A stretch of DNA of 64,000 bases, taken from positions 124,001 through 188,000 of the forward strand of contig NZ_JAALFE010000005.1 of NCBI RefSeq assembly GCF_011059185.1. Direction: 5' to 3'. The position numbers and the translations under genes were made by a program. The notes under the pieces were generated by a model, which saw nothing but the letters and a program-made list of their open reading frames with translations, was not told the origin of the DNA and searched no databases. Source of the stretch: Paragemmobacter kunshanensis. Lineage in GTDB: Bacteria > Pseudomonadota > Alphaproteobacteria > Rhodobacterales > Rhodobacteraceae. Positions 9,665-19,410 of the stretch are shown piece by piece. Numbering within the stretch: the stretch's first letter is position 1; each line of letters opens with the position of its first letter.

Positions 9665-11107
9665 ATGACAGGGATCGCGTTTCTCCTGAACGGAACGCCT
9701 GTCCGCGTCGAGGGTGACACCCCGACGCGCACGCTTCTCGATTGGCTGCGCGAGGTGCGCGGCCTCTCCGGCACAAAGGAAGGCTGCAACGAAGGCGACT
9801 GCGGCGCCTGCACGGTCATGGTGACCGATGCCACCGGCAGCCGCGCGCTCAATGCCTGCATCCTCTTCCTGCCGCAACTCCACGGCAAGGCCGTCCGCAC
9901 GGTCGAAGGTCTCTCCGGCCCCGGGGGCGAGATGCACCCCGTGCAAGAGGCGATGATCACCCATCACGGGTCGCAATGCGGCTTCTGCACCCCCGGCTTC
10001 GTCGTCTCGATGGCCGTGGCCCAGATGAACGGAAGGCAGGACCATGACGACGTGCTGGCAGGCAATCTCTGCCGCTGCACCGGCTACGCCCCCATCATCC
10101 GCGCCGCCGAGGCCGCCGCCTCTGCGCCCGTCCCGGACTGGATGCAGAACGACCGCAGCTTCATCTTGGCCCAAATACCCAAATCCGACGCCACCACACC
10201 CCCACCCGTTTCCCTTGACGCGCCAGGGGGGTCCGGGGGGACGCACGTCCCCCCGGCCTTCCGCCCGACGAATTCGGATGATCTCGCCGACTGGTATCTC
10301 GCCCATCCTGACGCCACCCTCATCGCCGGGGCCACCGATGTCGGCCTCTGGGTGACGAAGCAACTCCGCGATCTCGCTCCGATCGCCTTCCTGAACGGTG
10401 TCACCGATCTGCAGCAGATCGAACGGCAGGGCGGCCTTCTCCATGTCGGGGCGGGCGTCACCATCGCCACCCTGCGCGAGGCCGTCCGCGACGGCCTTCC
10501 CTCCTTCGCCGAACTCCTCCGCCGCTATGCCAGCGAACAGGTCCGCAACGCCGCCACCATCGGCGGCAACATCGCCAACGGCTCCCCCATCGGCGACGGC
10601 CCGCCCGCGCTCATCGCGCTCGGCGCCACGCTGCACCTGCGGCGGGGCGACGAGATGCGCTCCCTCCCGCTCGAATCCTTCTTCCTCGACTACCGCAAGC
10701 AGGACCGTCGCCCCGGTGAATTCGTGGCCGGGATCAGCTTCCCTGAAAAGGCCCCTGCCCTGCGCTGCTACAAGCTGTCCAAGCGCTTCGATCAGGACAT
10801 CTCCGCCCTCTGCGGCTGCTTCAACCTGACCGTCGACCAAGACCGCATCACCGCAGCCCGCATCGCCTTTGGCGGCATGGCAGGCATCCCGAAACGCGCG
10901 ACCCATGTCGAACAGGCCCTGACCGGCCAGCCATGGACCGAGGCGACCATCGCCAAGGCCCTCCCCGCCTTCGCGCAGGATTTCACACCGCTCTCCGACA
11001 TGCGCGCCAGCGCCGCCTACCGCCTTGAAGCCGCCGCGAACCTCCTGCGCCGCTACTTCCACGACCTGAACGGAACCCCCGTCTCGGTGCTGGAGGTCGC
11101 GCCATGA
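9665..11107 (+). CDS. xdhA: Xanthine dehydrogenase small subunit (2Fe-2S and FAD domains)
   Basis: A 480-residue subunit that passes electrons from the molybdenum site to NAD in oxidation of hypoxanthine and xanthine to urate. The first 2Fe-2S cluster is held by C41, C46, C49 and C65 ([13 protein letters not shown]) and the second by C105, C108, C136 and C138 ([15 protein letters not shown]). The FAD domain follows from about residue 200 ([25 protein letters not shown]). Residues about 165-197, a Pro/Gly-rich linker, are encoded by a dispersed palindromic repeat (10159-10256). The gene overlaps xdhB by 4 bases. Confidence 0.95.
   Translation: MTGIAFLLNGTPVRVEGDTPTRTLLDWLREVRGLSGTKEGCNEGDCGACTVMVTDATGSRALNACILFLPQLHGKAVRTVEGLSGPGGEMHPVQEAMITHHGSQCGFCTPGFVVSMAVAQMNGRQDHDDVLAGNLCRCTGYAPIIRAAEAAASAPVPDWMQNDRSFILAQIPKSDATTPPPVSLDAPGGSGGTHVPPAFRPTNSDDLADWYLAHPDATLIAGATDVGLWVTKQLRDLAPIAFLNGVTDLQQIERQGGLLHVGAGVTIATLREAVRDGLPSFAELLRRYASEQVRNAATIGGNIANGSPIGDGPPALIALGATLHLRRGDEMRSLPLESFFLDYRKQDRRPGEFVAGISFPEKAPALRCYKLSKRFDQDISALCGCFNLTVDQDRITAARIAFGGMAGIPKRATHVEQALTGQPWTEATIAKALPAFAQDFTPLSDMRASAAYRLEAAANLLRRYFHDLNGTPVSVLEVAP
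10159..10256 (+). repeat. Dispersed repeat copy A, in frame inside xdhA
   Basis: The 22-base core at 10159-10180 (TTCATCTTGGCCCAAATACC plus one flanking C on each side) is identical to the intergenic copy at 39394-39415. It is followed by a perfect 11-bp hairpin (CCGGGGGGACG-CA-CGTCCCCCCGG, 10233-10256). Together they encode the linker between the Fe-S and FAD domains of XdhA without breaking the frame. Confidence 0.8.
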
Positions 11108-13404
11108 CCATGGGCAAACCCCTTCCCCATGATGCCGCCCCGCTCCATGTCACCGGACAGGCGCGCTATATCGACGATATCCCGCTGCCCGCCGATGCCC
11201 TGCATCTGGCCTTCGGCCTCTCCACCATCGCCCATGGCGAGGTGACGGCGATGGACCTGACCGCCGTCCGCGCCGCCCCCGGCGTGGTCGCCGTCCTCTC
11301 GCCCGAAGACTTCGCCGAAATGCCCGATTGCAGCCCGTCGGTCCATGACGAGCCGCTCCTCGCCACCGGCATGGTCCACTACCTCGGCCAACCGCTCTTC
11401 CTCGTCGCGGCCGACAGCCACCTCGCCGCCCGCCGCGCCGCGCGTCTGGCCAAGATGACATATCGCGAATTGCCCGCGCTCCTTACAGTGGATGACGCGC
11501 TGGCCGCCAACAGCCGCTTTGAACAGGGCCCGGTGATCTGGACGAAGGGCGACCCCGCCGCCGCCATCGCAAAGGCCCCCCACACCGTCGAAGGCAGCTT
11601 CGAGGTGGGCGGTCAGGAACATTTCTACCTTGAAGGGCAGGTCGCCGCCTGCCTGCCGCAGGAAGGCGGGGATGTCACCATCCTCTCCTCCACCCAGCAC
11701 CCGACCGAAATCCAGCACAAGGTCGCCCATGCCCTTCACCTGCCCATGAGCAGCGTGCGGGTCGAGGTGCGCCGCATGGGCGGCGGCTTCGGCGGCAAGG
11801 AAAGCCAGGGCAACGCGCTGGCCATCGCCTGCGCCGTGGTGGCCACCCGCACCGGGCGGCCCTGCAAGATGCGCTATGACCGCGACGACGACATGATGAT
11901 CACGGGCAAGCGGCACGATCTGCGCATCCTCTACCGCGCGGGCTTTGATGACGCGGGCCGCGTGACGGGGCTGGAATTCACCCATCTCTTCCGCTGCGGC
12001 TGGGCGCAGGATCTGTCGCTGCCCGTCGCCGACCGCGCGATGCTGCATGCCGACAACTGCTATCACCTGCCCGACATCCGCATCGAAAGCCATCGCCTGA
12101 AGACCCATACGCAAAGCGCCACGGCCTTCCGCGGCTTTGGCGGCCCGCAGGGGATGGTGGGCGTGGAACGGGTGATGGACCATATCGCCCAGATGCTGGG
12201 CCGCGACCCGCTTCAGGTGCGCCGCGCCAATTTCTACCGCGCGGCAGAGGTGGCAGGCCCGGTGCAGACCACGCCCTATCACATGGCCGTCGAGGATTTC
12301 ATCGGCCACGAACTTGTCGCCGAACTGGAACGGACCAGCGACTATACCAAGCGTCGGGCCGAAATCGCGGCATGGAACGCCACCTCGCCCATCCTGAAGC
12401 GGGGCATCGCCCTGACGCCGGTGAAATTCGGCATCTCCTTCACGCTGACGCACCTCAATCAGGCAGGCGCCCTTGTCCATGTCTATCAGGATGGCTCCAT
12501 CCAGCTGAACCATGGCGGAACGGAAATGGGCCAGGGCCTGTTCCAGAAGGTCGCGCAGGTCGTGGCGGGCGTCTTCGGCGTCGATGCGGGGGCGGTGAAG
12601 ATCACCGCCACCGATACGGGCAAGGTGCCCAATACCTCGGCCACCGCCGCCTCTTCCGGGTCGGACCTGAACGGCATGGCTGCCAGGGCGGCGGCAGAGA
12701 CGATCCGCGCCCGCCTTGCCGCCTTCCTTGCAGAGAAGCACCAGACGACGCCCGCCAAGGTGCGCTTCGCGGATGGCCTCGTTACTGTGGCGGGCGAGAC
12801 CTACGACTTTGCCCGCGTCGCGAACTGGGCCTATCAGGCCCGCGTCTCGCTCTCCTCCACCGGCTTCTATGCCACGCCCAAGATCGTCTGGGACAGGATG
12901 CGCGGCACGGGCCGCCCCTTCCTCTACTTCGCCTATGGCGCGGCGGTGACAGAAGTCGTCATCGACACCCTGACGGGCGAGAACCGCATCCTGCGGGCAG
13001 ACCTCCTGCATGACACCGGCACCAGCCTGAACCCCGCGCTGGATATCGGGCAGGTGGAAGGCGCCTATGTGCAGGGGGCGGGCTGGCTCACGACCGAGGA
13101 ACTGGTCTGGGACGCGAAGGGCAAACTCACCACCCACGCGCCCAGCACCTACAAGATCCCCGCCTGTTCGGATCGCCCCCGCATCTTCAACGTGGCGCTC
13201 TGGGGGAAACCCAATCGCGAGGATACGGTGGGCAAGTCCAAGGCCGTGGGCGAACCACCCTTCATGCTGGGCATCTCTGCCCTGATGGCCCTGTCCGATG
13301 CCGTTGCCGCCTGTGGCGACGGGTCCACCTACCCCGCACTGGACGCCCCTGCGACAGCGGAACGCGTGCTTGCCGCCATAAAGAGGATGCGCGCGCATGG
13401 TTGA
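11104..13404 (+). CDS. xdhB: Xanthine dehydrogenase large subunit (molybdopterin-binding)
   Basis: A 766-residue molybdenum hydroxylase subunit containing the substrate site. Molybdopterin-binding signatures include [36 protein letters not shown] and [13 protein letters not shown]. The C-terminal [11 protein letters not shown] segment is close to the place of the catalytic glutamate (VGEPP). It lies between the Fe-S/FAD subunit and the XdhC maturation factor, as usual. The stop is followed by an array of hairpin repeats before xdhC. Confidence 0.95.
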   Translation: MTMGKPLPHDAAPLHVTGQARYIDDIPLPADALHLAFGLSTIAHGEVTAMDLTAVRAAPGVVAVLSPEDFAEMPDCSPSVHDEPLLATGMVHYLGQPLFLVAADSHLAARRAARLAKMTYRELPALLTVDDALAANSRFEQGPVIWTKGDPAAAIAKAPHTVEGSFEVGGQEHFYLEGQVAACLPQEGGDVTILSSTQHPTEIQHKVAHALHLPMSSVRVEVRRMGGGFGGKESQGNALAIACAVVATRTGRPCKMRYDRDDDMMITGKRHDLRILYRAGFDDAGRVTGLEFTHLFRCGWAQDLSLPVADRAMLHADNCYHLPDIRIESHRLKTHTQSATAFRGFGGPQGMVGVERVMDHIAQMLGRDPLQVRRANFYRAAEVAGPVQTTPYHMAVEDFIGHELVAELERTSDYTKRRAEIAAWNATSPILKRGIALTPVKFGISFTLTHLNQAGALVHVYQDGSIQLNHGGTEMGQGLFQKVAQVVAGVFGVDAGAVKITATDTGKVPNTSATAASSGSDLNGMAARAAAETIRARLAAFLAEKHQTTPAKVRFADGLVTVAGETYDFARVANWAYQARVSLSSTGFYATPKIVWDRMRGTGRPFLYFAYGAAVTEVVIDTLTGENRILRADLLHDTGTSLNPALDIGQVEGAYVQGAGWLTTEELVWDAKGKLTTHAPSTYKIPACSDRPRIFNVALWGKPNREDTVGKSKAVGEPPFMLGISALMALSDAVAACGDGSTYPALDAPATAERVLAAIKRMRAHG

Positions 13405-13422
13405 GCGGTGCCCCTTCGCACA

Positions 13423-13495
13423 GCGGAATCTGACACAGATTCCGCCCCGAAATCTGCACGCAGATTTCGCCGCGATTTCTGTGTGCAGAAATCGC
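13423..13495. repeat. Array of three short hairpins between xdhB and xdhC
   Basis: Three back-to-back near-perfect inverted repeats: GCGGAATCTG-ACA-CAGATTCCGC (13423-13445), CGAAATCTG-CACG-CAGATTTCG (13448-13469) and GCGATTTCTG-TGTG-CAGAAATCGC (13472-13495). The last two, with the same order and spacing, recur in reverse orientation at 41071-41117. The array lies within the operon, so it may act in the mRNA (processing, stability or attenuation). Confidence 0.8.
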
Positions 13496-13514
13496 CTTCC
13501 ATCGGGGGCGCAGG

Positions 13515-14468
13515 ATGTTTGACCTGGCCACCCTCCGCACCACCATCGCCGCCCACGGCCCCACCGCCCGCGTTGTGATCGCCGCACATGACGGCTCCAG
13601 CCCGCGCGAGGTGGGGGCCTCCATGCTGGTCTGGGCCACCGGCCAATCCGGCACCATCGGCGGCGGCGCATTGGAGCATGAGGCCACCACCCGCGCCCGC
13701 GCCCATCTCGCCGAAACCCGCCCGCTCCTCAGCCGCGAAGCCCTTGGCCCCAAGCTCGGCCAATGCTGCGGCGGGGCGGTCACCCTGCTGACCGAGGTCT
13801 TCACCCAAACCACCCTGCCCGCGGCTGAGACCGGGGTCTTCGCCCGCCCCGTCGATGGACGCCCCGGCGATGAACACAGCATGCCCCTTTCCGTCAGGCG
13901 CCTGATCTCCCGCGCACGGGGGGAGGGCGTGGCTCCCCGCCCCGTTCTTCTGCAGGGCTGGATGGTCGAACCCCTTGCCCGGCCCGAACGGCATCTGTGG
14001 ATCTGGGGCGCGGGCCATGTGGGCCGCGCGCTGGTGGCCGTTCTCGCCCCCCTTCCGGGCGTGGCGATCACCTGGATCGACATCGCCGCCGACCGCTTCC
14101 CCGAAACGGTCCCCGACAATGTCACCCTGCGGATTGCGGCCGATCCGGCACAGGAAGTGGCCAAGGCGCCGAGAGAAGCGGAACATCTGATCGTCACCTT
14201 CTCGCATGCGCTTGACCTCGAGCTTTGCCACCGGCTGCTGACCCATGGCTTCGCCCGCTGCGGGCTGATCGGTTCGGCCACCAAATGGGCGCGCTTCCGG
14301 TCGCGCCTTGCCGCGCTGGGCCATGCCCCCGCCCGCATCGCCCGCATCGATTGCCCCATCGGCGATCCGGCCCTGGGAAAACACCCGCAGGCCATCGCCA
14401 TCGGCGTGGGGGCCGCCATGCTGCTAGACGGAAAAGGCAACGCGTCACGACAGGAGAACGCGGGATGA
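13515..14468 (+). CDS. xdhC: Xanthine dehydrogenase accessory protein XdhC
   Basis: A 317-residue molybdenum-cofactor chaperone that helps sulfurate and insert the cofactor into XdhB. The N-terminal XdhC/CoxI domain shows VVIAAHDGSSPREVGASMLV and a cysteine in KLGQCCGGAV. The C-terminal Rossmann-like domain begins at LWIWGAGHVGRALVAVL and ends with IDCPIGDPALGKHPQAIAIG. Translation start ATG 13515 follows the hairpin array. The stop overlaps the next ABC ATPase start (ATGA), linking maturation and transport in one operon. Confidence 0.93.
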   Translation: MFDLATLRTTIAAHGPTARVVIAAHDGSSPREVGASMLVWATGQSGTIGGGALEHEATTRARAHLAETRPLLSREALGPKLGQCCGGAVTLLTEVFTQTTLPAAETGVFARPVDGRPGDEHSMPLSVRRLISRARGEGVAPRPVLLQGWMVEPLARPERHLWIWGAGHVGRALVAVLAPLPGVAITWIDIAADRFPETVPDNVTLRIAADPAQEVAKAPREAEHLIVTFSHALDLELCHRLLTHGFARCGLIGSATKWARFRSRLAALGHAPARIARIDCPIGDPALGKHPQAIAIGVGAAMLLDGKGNASRQENAG

Positions 14469-15997
14469 CAGGGACAGCAAGGGAACTGCTGGCCGTCGAC
14501 AATGTGACCAAGGCCTATCCGGGCGTGGTGGCAAACAGCGACGTGTCCTTCAGCATTTCCGAAGGGGAAATCCATGCCCTTCTGGGCGAGAACGGCGCAG
14601 GCAAGTCGACGCTGGTCAAGATGATCTACGGCCTTGTCAAACCCGACAGCGGCACGATGCGCTTTCGCGGCCAGGCCTACCAGCCCGCCGAACCCAAGGC
14701 CGCCCGCGCGACGGGCGTCGCCATGGTGTTTCAGCATTTCAGCCTGTTCGAGGCGCTGAACGTCGCCGAAAACGTGGCCCTCGGCATGGAATCGCCCCCG
14801 CCGATGCGCGAATTGTCCGGCAGGATCCGCTCTGTCAGCGAAGAATACGGCCTGCCACTGGATCCCGACCGGATGGTCGGCGATCTGTCGGCAGGCGAAC
14901 GTCAGCGGGTGGAGATCATCCGCTGCCTCCTTCAGAACCCGAAGCTCCTGATCATGGATGAACCGACCAGCGTGCTGACGCCGCAGGAAGTGGACATCCT
15001 GTTCAAGACCCTGCGCCAACTTTCCGCCGAAGGCACGGCGATCCTCTATATCAGCCACAAGCTGGAAGAGATCCGCACCCTCTGCGACGAGGCGACGATC
15101 CTTCGCCGCGGCAAGGTGGTGGCCACCTGCACGCCCCGCGACCGCTCGGCCCGCGAGATGGCCGAACTCATGGTCGGCGCGACGCTGACCCCGCCCGCGC
15201 GGGCCGCCTTGCCCAAGGGCGACATCGCGCTGCAGGTGACGGGGCTTTCCGTGGCCTCTCCCATCCCCTTCGGCACCAGCCTGAAGGACATCAACTTCTC
15301 GGTCGCCCGGGGCGAGGTTCTGGGAATCGCGGGCGTGGCGGGCAACGGGCAGGATGAACTGCTTCTTGCACTGTCGGGCGAGCTTCGGACCGCGGCCTCG
15401 ACCATCCAGATCGACGGCCAGCCCCTTGGCGCGGCCGGTCCGAACCAGCGTCGCGCTGCGGGCCTTGTCGCGGCGCCGGAAGAACGGCTGGGCCACGCCG
15501 CCGCCCCGGACATGAGCCTTGTGGAAAATGCCCTGCTTTCGGCTGCGATCCGGCGCAAGCTTGTCCGCGGCGGCTTCATCGACTGGGACGCCACCCGCAG
15601 CTTTGCCGCCGATATCGTCGCGGATTTCGATGTCCGCACCCCGGGCACCCATGTCGCGGCGCGGGCGCTTTCGGGGGGCAATCTTCAGAAATTCGTCGTC
15701 GGTCGGGAACTACTGCAAAGCCCGGCGGTCATCGTGATCAACCAGCCCACCTGGGGGGTCGATGCCGCCGCGGCCGCCGCCATCCGGCAGGCCATCCTCG
15801 ACCGTGCGGCCCTTGGCGCGGCTGTCGTCGTCATCAGCCAGGATCTCGATGAACTGCTGGAAATCGCGGACAACTTCGCCGCCCTGAACGAAGGCCGGCT
15901 GACGCGTCCCCGCCCGGTCGAGGGCCTGACGATCGACGAGATCGGGCTGATGATGGGCGGCGCACACGGGATGGAGGTCGCACATCATGGGCATTGA
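14465..15997 (+). CDS. BMP-type purine/nucleoside ABC transporter, ATP-binding protein
   Basis: A 510-residue protein with two fused ABC ATPase domains, as in nucleoside and purine importers of the BmpA/NupABC type. Domain 1 has Walker A LLGENGAGKSTLV, an ABC signature LSAGERQRVE and Walker B LLIMDEPTSVL. Domain 2 has the degenerate Walker A region GVAGNGQDELLLAL and signature LSGGNLQKFV, as usual for this family. The start overlaps the xdhC stop. Cotranscription with xdhABC points to a purine or purine-nucleoside substrate, which is inferred. Confidence 0.9.
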   Translation: MTGTARELLAVDNVTKAYPGVVANSDVSFSISEGEIHALLGENGAGKSTLVKMIYGLVKPDSGTMRFRGQAYQPAEPKAARATGVAMVFQHFSLFEALNVAENVALGMESPPPMRELSGRIRSVSEEYGLPLDPDRMVGDLSAGERQRVEIIRCLLQNPKLLIMDEPTSVLTPQEVDILFKTLRQLSAEGTAILYISHKLEEIRTLCDEATILRRGKVVATCTPRDRSAREMAELMVGATLTPPARAALPKGDIALQVTGLSVASPIPFGTSLKDINFSVARGEVLGIAGVAGNGQDELLLALSGELRTAASTIQIDGQPLGAAGPNQRRAAGLVAAPEERLGHAAAPDMSLVENALLSAAIRRKLVRGGFIDWDATRSFAADIVADFDVRTPGTHVAARALSGGNLQKFVVGRELLQSPAVIVINQPTWGVDAAAAAAIRQAILDRAALGAAVVVISQDLDELLEIADNFAALNEGRLTRPRPVEGLTIDEIGLMMGGAHGMEVAHHGH

Positions 15998-16011
15998 ACG
16001 CTTCGTCGCGC

Positions 16012-16077
16012 GGGGCGGATGCCCCGGGGGGCCGTCTGCCCCCCGGGCCCCCCGAGGATATTTGGGAACAGATGAAA
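16012..16077 (-). repeat. Dispersed repeat copy E (divergent, reverse orientation)
   Basis: Read on the minus strand, the core TTTCATCTGTTCCCAAATAT (within 16056-16077) matches about 17 of 22 positions of the conserved core. It is followed by GC-rich hairpins CCGGGGGG/CCCCCCGG (16024-16046) and GGGGC/GCCCC (16012-16025). It fills the gap between the ATPase and first permease genes, just ahead of an AGGAGG ribosome-binding site at 16080-16085. Confidence 0.65.
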
Positions 16078-16090
16078 TCAGGAGGTCGGC

Positions 16091-17179
16091 ATGCTGAGGC
16101 TTGAGAAACGCCCCTCGCCCAGCGCCTTCTGGCAATGGGCAACGCCGGTGCTGGCTGTCGTGCTGACGATGATCGCAGGCGGCATCATGTTCGCGCTTCT
16201 GGGCAAGAACCCGGTCGAGGCGATCCGGACGATCTTCTGGGATCCGCTGTTCAACGAACAGTTCGCCGCCTATTCCCGGCCCCAGCTTCTGGTCAAGGCC
16301 GGGCCGCTGATCCTGATTGCCGTGGGCCTGTCGCTGGGCTTTCGGGCGGGCATCTGGAACATCGGTGCGGAAGGGCAGTACATCATGGGCGCGCTGTTTG
16401 GCGCGGGGGTGGGTCTTGCGCTTTATCCGGTGGAAACGCGCTGGGTCTTTCCGCTGATGGTGGTGGCTGGCATCTTTGGCGGCTGGCTCTGGGCGATGAT
16501 CCCGGCCATCCTGAAGACGCGCTTCAACACCAATGAAATCCTCGTCTCGCTGCTGCTGGTCTATGTCGCGCAGAATGTCCTTGCTTCCATGTCGCTTGGC
16601 CTCTTGCGCAATCCCGAAGGTGGCGGCTTTCCGGGCAGCCGGAACCTCGGGCAGATCCCCGCCATGGCCAATCCGGAACTGATCCCCGGCACGGGCATGC
16701 ATTGGGGGGTGATCGCGGCCTTCATGGTGGTGATCGCGGCCTATATCCTGCTGCAGCGCCACATCCTTGGCTTTCAGATCAAGCTGGCGGGTCAGGCTCC
16801 AAGGGCGGCCCGCTTTGCCGGGGTCAATCCGCAGCGCCTTGTGCTGCTCTGCATGGGGATCTCGGGCGCGCTGGCCGGGGCCGCGGGCCTGTTCGAGGTG
16901 ACCGGACCTTCCGGCCAGATCAGTATCGACTTCAACGTGGGCTACGGCTTCACCGCCATCATCGTGGCCTTCCTCGGGCGGCTCAATCCCATCGGCATCC
17001 TGCTGGCGGGGCTTCTGATGGCGCTCACCTATATCGGCGGCGAACTGGCCAGCTTCATGCTGGGCCTGCCCGCCGCCGCGATCCAGGCCTTTCAGGGAAT
17101 GCTGCTGTTCTTCCTGCTGGCGGTGGATCTACTGACGAACTTCCGCATCCGCTTTGGCACCAGGAAAGAGGCCCTCTGA
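16091..17179 (+). CDS. BMP-type ABC transporter permease 1
   Basis: A 362-residue integral membrane permease of the branched-chain amino acid/nucleoside (NupP/YufP-like) type. The N-terminus has one hydrophobic segment (WATPVLAVVLTMIAGGIMFALL). The motif GLSLGFRAGIWNIGAEGQYI is the conserved core of these permeases. The C-terminal half contains GFTAIIVAFLGRLNPIGILLAG. Several further hydrophobic helices are visible. A strong AGGAGG sits 5 bases before the ATG. It overlaps the second permease by one base. Confidence 0.9.
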   Translation: MLRLEKRPSPSAFWQWATPVLAVVLTMIAGGIMFALLGKNPVEAIRTIFWDPLFNEQFAAYSRPQLLVKAGPLILIAVGLSLGFRAGIWNIGAEGQYIMGALFGAGVGLALYPVETRWVFPLMVVAGIFGGWLWAMIPAILKTRFNTNEILVSLLLVYVAQNVLASMSLGLLRNPEGGGFPGSRNLGQIPAMANPELIPGTGMHWGVIAAFMVVIAAYILLQRHILGFQIKLAGQAPRAARFAGVNPQRLVLLCMGISGALAGAAGLFEVTGPSGQISIDFNVGYGFTAIIVAFLGRLNPIGILLAGLLMALTYIGGELASFMLGLPAAAIQAFQGMLLFFLLAVDLLTNFRIRFGTRKEAL

Positions 17180-18111
17180 TGGATATTGGTGGAATCAACC
17201 CGGCCGTCCTGATCGCCTCGCTCATGGTGGCCTCGGTCCCGATCATTCTTGCGGCCATCGGCGAACTCGTCGTCGAGAAGGCGGGGGTCCTGAACCTCGG
17301 GGTCGAGGGGATGATGATCATGGGGGCGATCACCGGCTTTGCCACCGCCGTGGCCACGGGCAATCCCTATCTGGGCTTTCTTGGCGGGGCCATCGGCGGG
17401 GCCGGCCTCAGCCTTGTCTTCGGCGTCCTGACCCAGTTCCTGCTGGCCAACCAGGTGGCGACGGGGCTTGCCCTCACGCTGTTCGGGCTGGGCCTGTCCA
17501 GCCTGATCGGACAGGGCTATGTCGGCATCAAGCCGCCACTGACGGAGAATGTCCCCTTCGGCCCGCTGGCCGATATCCCCTTCCTCGGCACCGTGATCTT
17601 TGACCATGACTGGATGGTCTATGTCTCCATCGGGGTCTGCGCCGCCGTCTGGGCCGTGCTGAAATACACCCGCCTCGGCCTGATCCTGCGCGCCGTCGGC
17701 GAAAGCCACGATGCCGCCCATGCGCTGGGCTACAAGGTGGTACGGATCCGCATGCTGGCGATCCTCTTCGGTGGCGCGATGGCGGGCCTGGGCGGCGCCT
17801 ACATCAGCCTGATCCGCGTGCCGCAATGGACCGACGGCATCACCGCAGGCGCAGGCTGGATCGCCCTTGCCATCGTCGTCTTCGCAAGCTGGAAACCATG
17901 GCGAGTCCTGCTTGGTGCCTATCTTTTTGGCGGAATCACCGTGTTGCAGCTTAACCTGCAGGCAGCCGGGGCGCGAATCCCGGTGGAATACTTGTCGATG
18001 AGTCCGTATCTGATAACCATCCTCGTGCTGGTCATCATGTCTTCTGGCAAGGGCAAGGCGGCGCTGAACGCGCCTGCCGCGCTGGGCCAGAACTTCCACG
18101 CCTCGCGCTGA
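17179..18111 (+). CDS. BMP-type ABC transporter permease 2
   Basis: A 310-residue permease of the NupQ/YufQ type, expected to form a heterodimeric channel with the preceding permease. The conserved motif GELVVEKAGVLNLGVEGMMI and the segment LRAVGESHDAAHALGYKV identify the family, and GAMAGLGGAYISL follows. The protein is strongly hydrophobic throughout, with several helices. The ATG shares a base with the upstream stop (TGATG). Its downstream junction carries a hairpin before the binding-protein gene. Confidence 0.9.
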   Translation: MDIGGINPAVLIASLMVASVPIILAAIGELVVEKAGVLNLGVEGMMIMGAITGFATAVATGNPYLGFLGGAIGGAGLSLVFGVLTQFLLANQVATGLALTLFGLGLSSLIGQGYVGIKPPLTENVPFGPLADIPFLGTVIFDHDWMVYVSIGVCAAVWAVLKYTRLGLILRAVGESHDAAHALGYKVVRIRMLAILFGGAMAGLGGAYISLIRVPQWTDGITAGAGWIALAIVVFASWKPWRVLLGAYLFGGITVLQLNLQAAGARIPVEYLSMSPYLITILVLVIMSSGKGKAALNAPAALGQNFHASR

Positions 18112-18128
18112 GGCAAAACACACAAACC

Positions 18129-18147
18129 GGGGTCGGCTGCCGACCCC
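18129..18147 (+). repeat. Intra-operon hairpin before the binding-protein gene
   Basis: GGGGTCGG-CTG-CCGACCCC is a perfect 8-bp stem without a T-run. It lies between permease 2 and the solute-binding protein. Such hairpins often protect or segment the mRNA so that the binding protein is made in excess, and that role is inferred here. Confidence 0.5.
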
Positions 18148-18163
18148 CAACCGGGAGTAAGAA

Positions 18164-19261
18164 ATGAAGAGAAGAACGATCCTGAAGGGCGGCGCCGCGC
18201 TTGGCTTTGCCTCGATGCTGGGGGGGAAGATGTCCCTTGCGCAAGGGCTGGAGAAGGTCAAGGCAGGTTTCGTCTATGTCGGCCCCATCGGCGATGGCGG
18301 CTGGACCTACCAGCACCATCAGGGCGCGCTGGCCGTGCAAGAGGCCTATGGAGACAAGGTCGAGATCGTCTGGCAGGAAAACGTGCCCGAAGGCGCTGAT
18401 GCCGAACGCGTTCTGACGCAGATGGCGCTGTCGGGCTGCAACATCATCTTCACCACGTCCTTCGGCTACATGGACCCGACCAATGCCGTCGCGGCCAAGT
18501 TCCCGGATGTGAAGTTCGAACACGCCACCGGCTTCAAGCGCGAACATCCCAATGTCTCCACCTATAACGCGCGCTTCTATGAAGGCCGCGCCGTGCAGGG
18601 GCATATCGCGGGCAAGATGACCAAGACGAACAAGATCGGCTATATCGGCTCCTTCCCGATCCCCGAAGTGATCATGGGCATCAACAGCTATTACCTGCAC
18701 GCCAAGAAGGTGAACCCGAACGTCGAACTGTCCATCGTCTGGGCCTTCACCTGGTTCGACCCGGCGAAAGAGGCCGATGCCGCCAAGGCGCTGATCGACC
18801 AGGGCGTGGACGTGATCGCCAGCCACACCGACTCCACCGCGCCCCTGGCCGAGGCGGCCAAGACCAATGGCGCTGTCATCGGCTTTGGCCAGGCGTCGGA
18901 CATGGCCGATTACAAGCCCAGCCCCCGCGTTTCGTCCATCATCGACAACTGGGCGCCCTATTACGTGAAGCGCGTCGGCGCCCTGCTTGACGGCAGCTAT
19001 GCCCAGGCCGACGCCTGGGAAGGCATCGCCGGCGGCGAAGTGGAAATCGGCGAGATCACCGATGCCGTCCCCGCCGATGTGAAGGCCGAGGCCGAGGCCC
19101 TGCGCGATTCCATCGCAGCGGGCACCTACCACCCCTTCACCGGCCCGATCAACAAGCAGGACGGCAGCGCCTGGCTGGCCGAAGGCGCAACCGCGCCGGA
19201 TGGCGATCTGTTGGGGATGATGTTCTATGTCGAAGGCATCACGGGCGAAATCCCGTCCTGA
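18164..19261 (+). CDS. BMP family ABC transporter substrate-binding protein
   Basis: A 365-residue periplasmic receptor of the basic membrane protein (BMP/Med) family, binding nucleosides or purines. The N-terminus MKRRTILKGGAALGFASML is a twin-arginine-type signal (RRTILK), unlike the lipoprotein signals of many BMP homologues. The mature part has family motifs FVYVGPIGDGGWTYQHHQG and NIIFTTSFGYMDPTNAVA. It is the last gene of the xdh-transport operon and is followed by a clear terminator. The ligand cannot be fixed from sequence alone. Confidence 0.9.
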   Translation: MKRRTILKGGAALGFASMLGGKMSLAQGLEKVKAGFVYVGPIGDGGWTYQHHQGALAVQEAYGDKVEIVWQENVPEGADAERVLTQMALSGCNIIFTTSFGYMDPTNAVAAKFPDVKFEHATGFKREHPNVSTYNARFYEGRAVQGHIAGKMTKTNKIGYIGSFPIPEVIMGINSYYLHAKKVNPNVELSIVWAFTWFDPAKEADAAKALIDQGVDVIASHTDSTAPLAEAAKTNGAVIGFGQASDMADYKPSPRVSSIIDNWAPYYVKRVGALLDGSYAQADAWEGIAGGEVEIGEITDAVPADVKAEAEALRDSIAAGTYHPFTGPINKQDGSAWLAEGATAPDGDLLGMMFYVEGITGEIPS

Positions 19262-19283
19262 TCCCTGCCTCTGAAGACAGGTC

Positions 19284-19309
19284 AAAGGCCCGCAATCGCG
19301 GGCCTTTTT
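19284..19309 (+). terminator. Rho-independent terminator of the xdh-transport operon
   Basis: AAAGGCCCGC-AATC-GCGGGCCTTT is a perfect 10-bp stem with a tetraloop, ending in five T residues. It lies 23 bases after the binding-protein stop and separates this operon from sqr. Confidence 0.92.
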
Positions 19310-19355
19310 CCATTCTGCCGGTGCGAATCGTCGCAGGGTGAAAACGGGCGTTAAT

Positions 19356-19378
19356 ATTCCCATTTTTGAATGTATACT
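19356..19378 (+). promoter_or_regulatory. SqrR/BigR-type operator over the sqr promoter
   Basis: ATTC (19356-19359), 8 bases, GAAT (19368-19371) matches the ATTC-N8-GAAT motif that I recall for the Rhodobacter sulfide-responsive repressor SqrR. A -10-like TATACT follows at 19373-19378, so a bound repressor would cover the promoter. The gene downstream is sqr itself. Confidence 0.65.
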
Positions 19379-19410
19379 GCGGCATGCGAGTCACCGAGGG
19401 AGGGGATCTC

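Noticed and set aside
13423-13495. Hairpin arrays as a possible CRISPR
   Set aside because: Units are palindromic, have no unique spacers of constant length, and there are no cas genes.
16012-16046. GC-rich hairpins after the ABC ATPase as a terminator
   Set aside because: No T-run follows, and the permease genes of the same transporter continue downstream, so full termination is unlikely.
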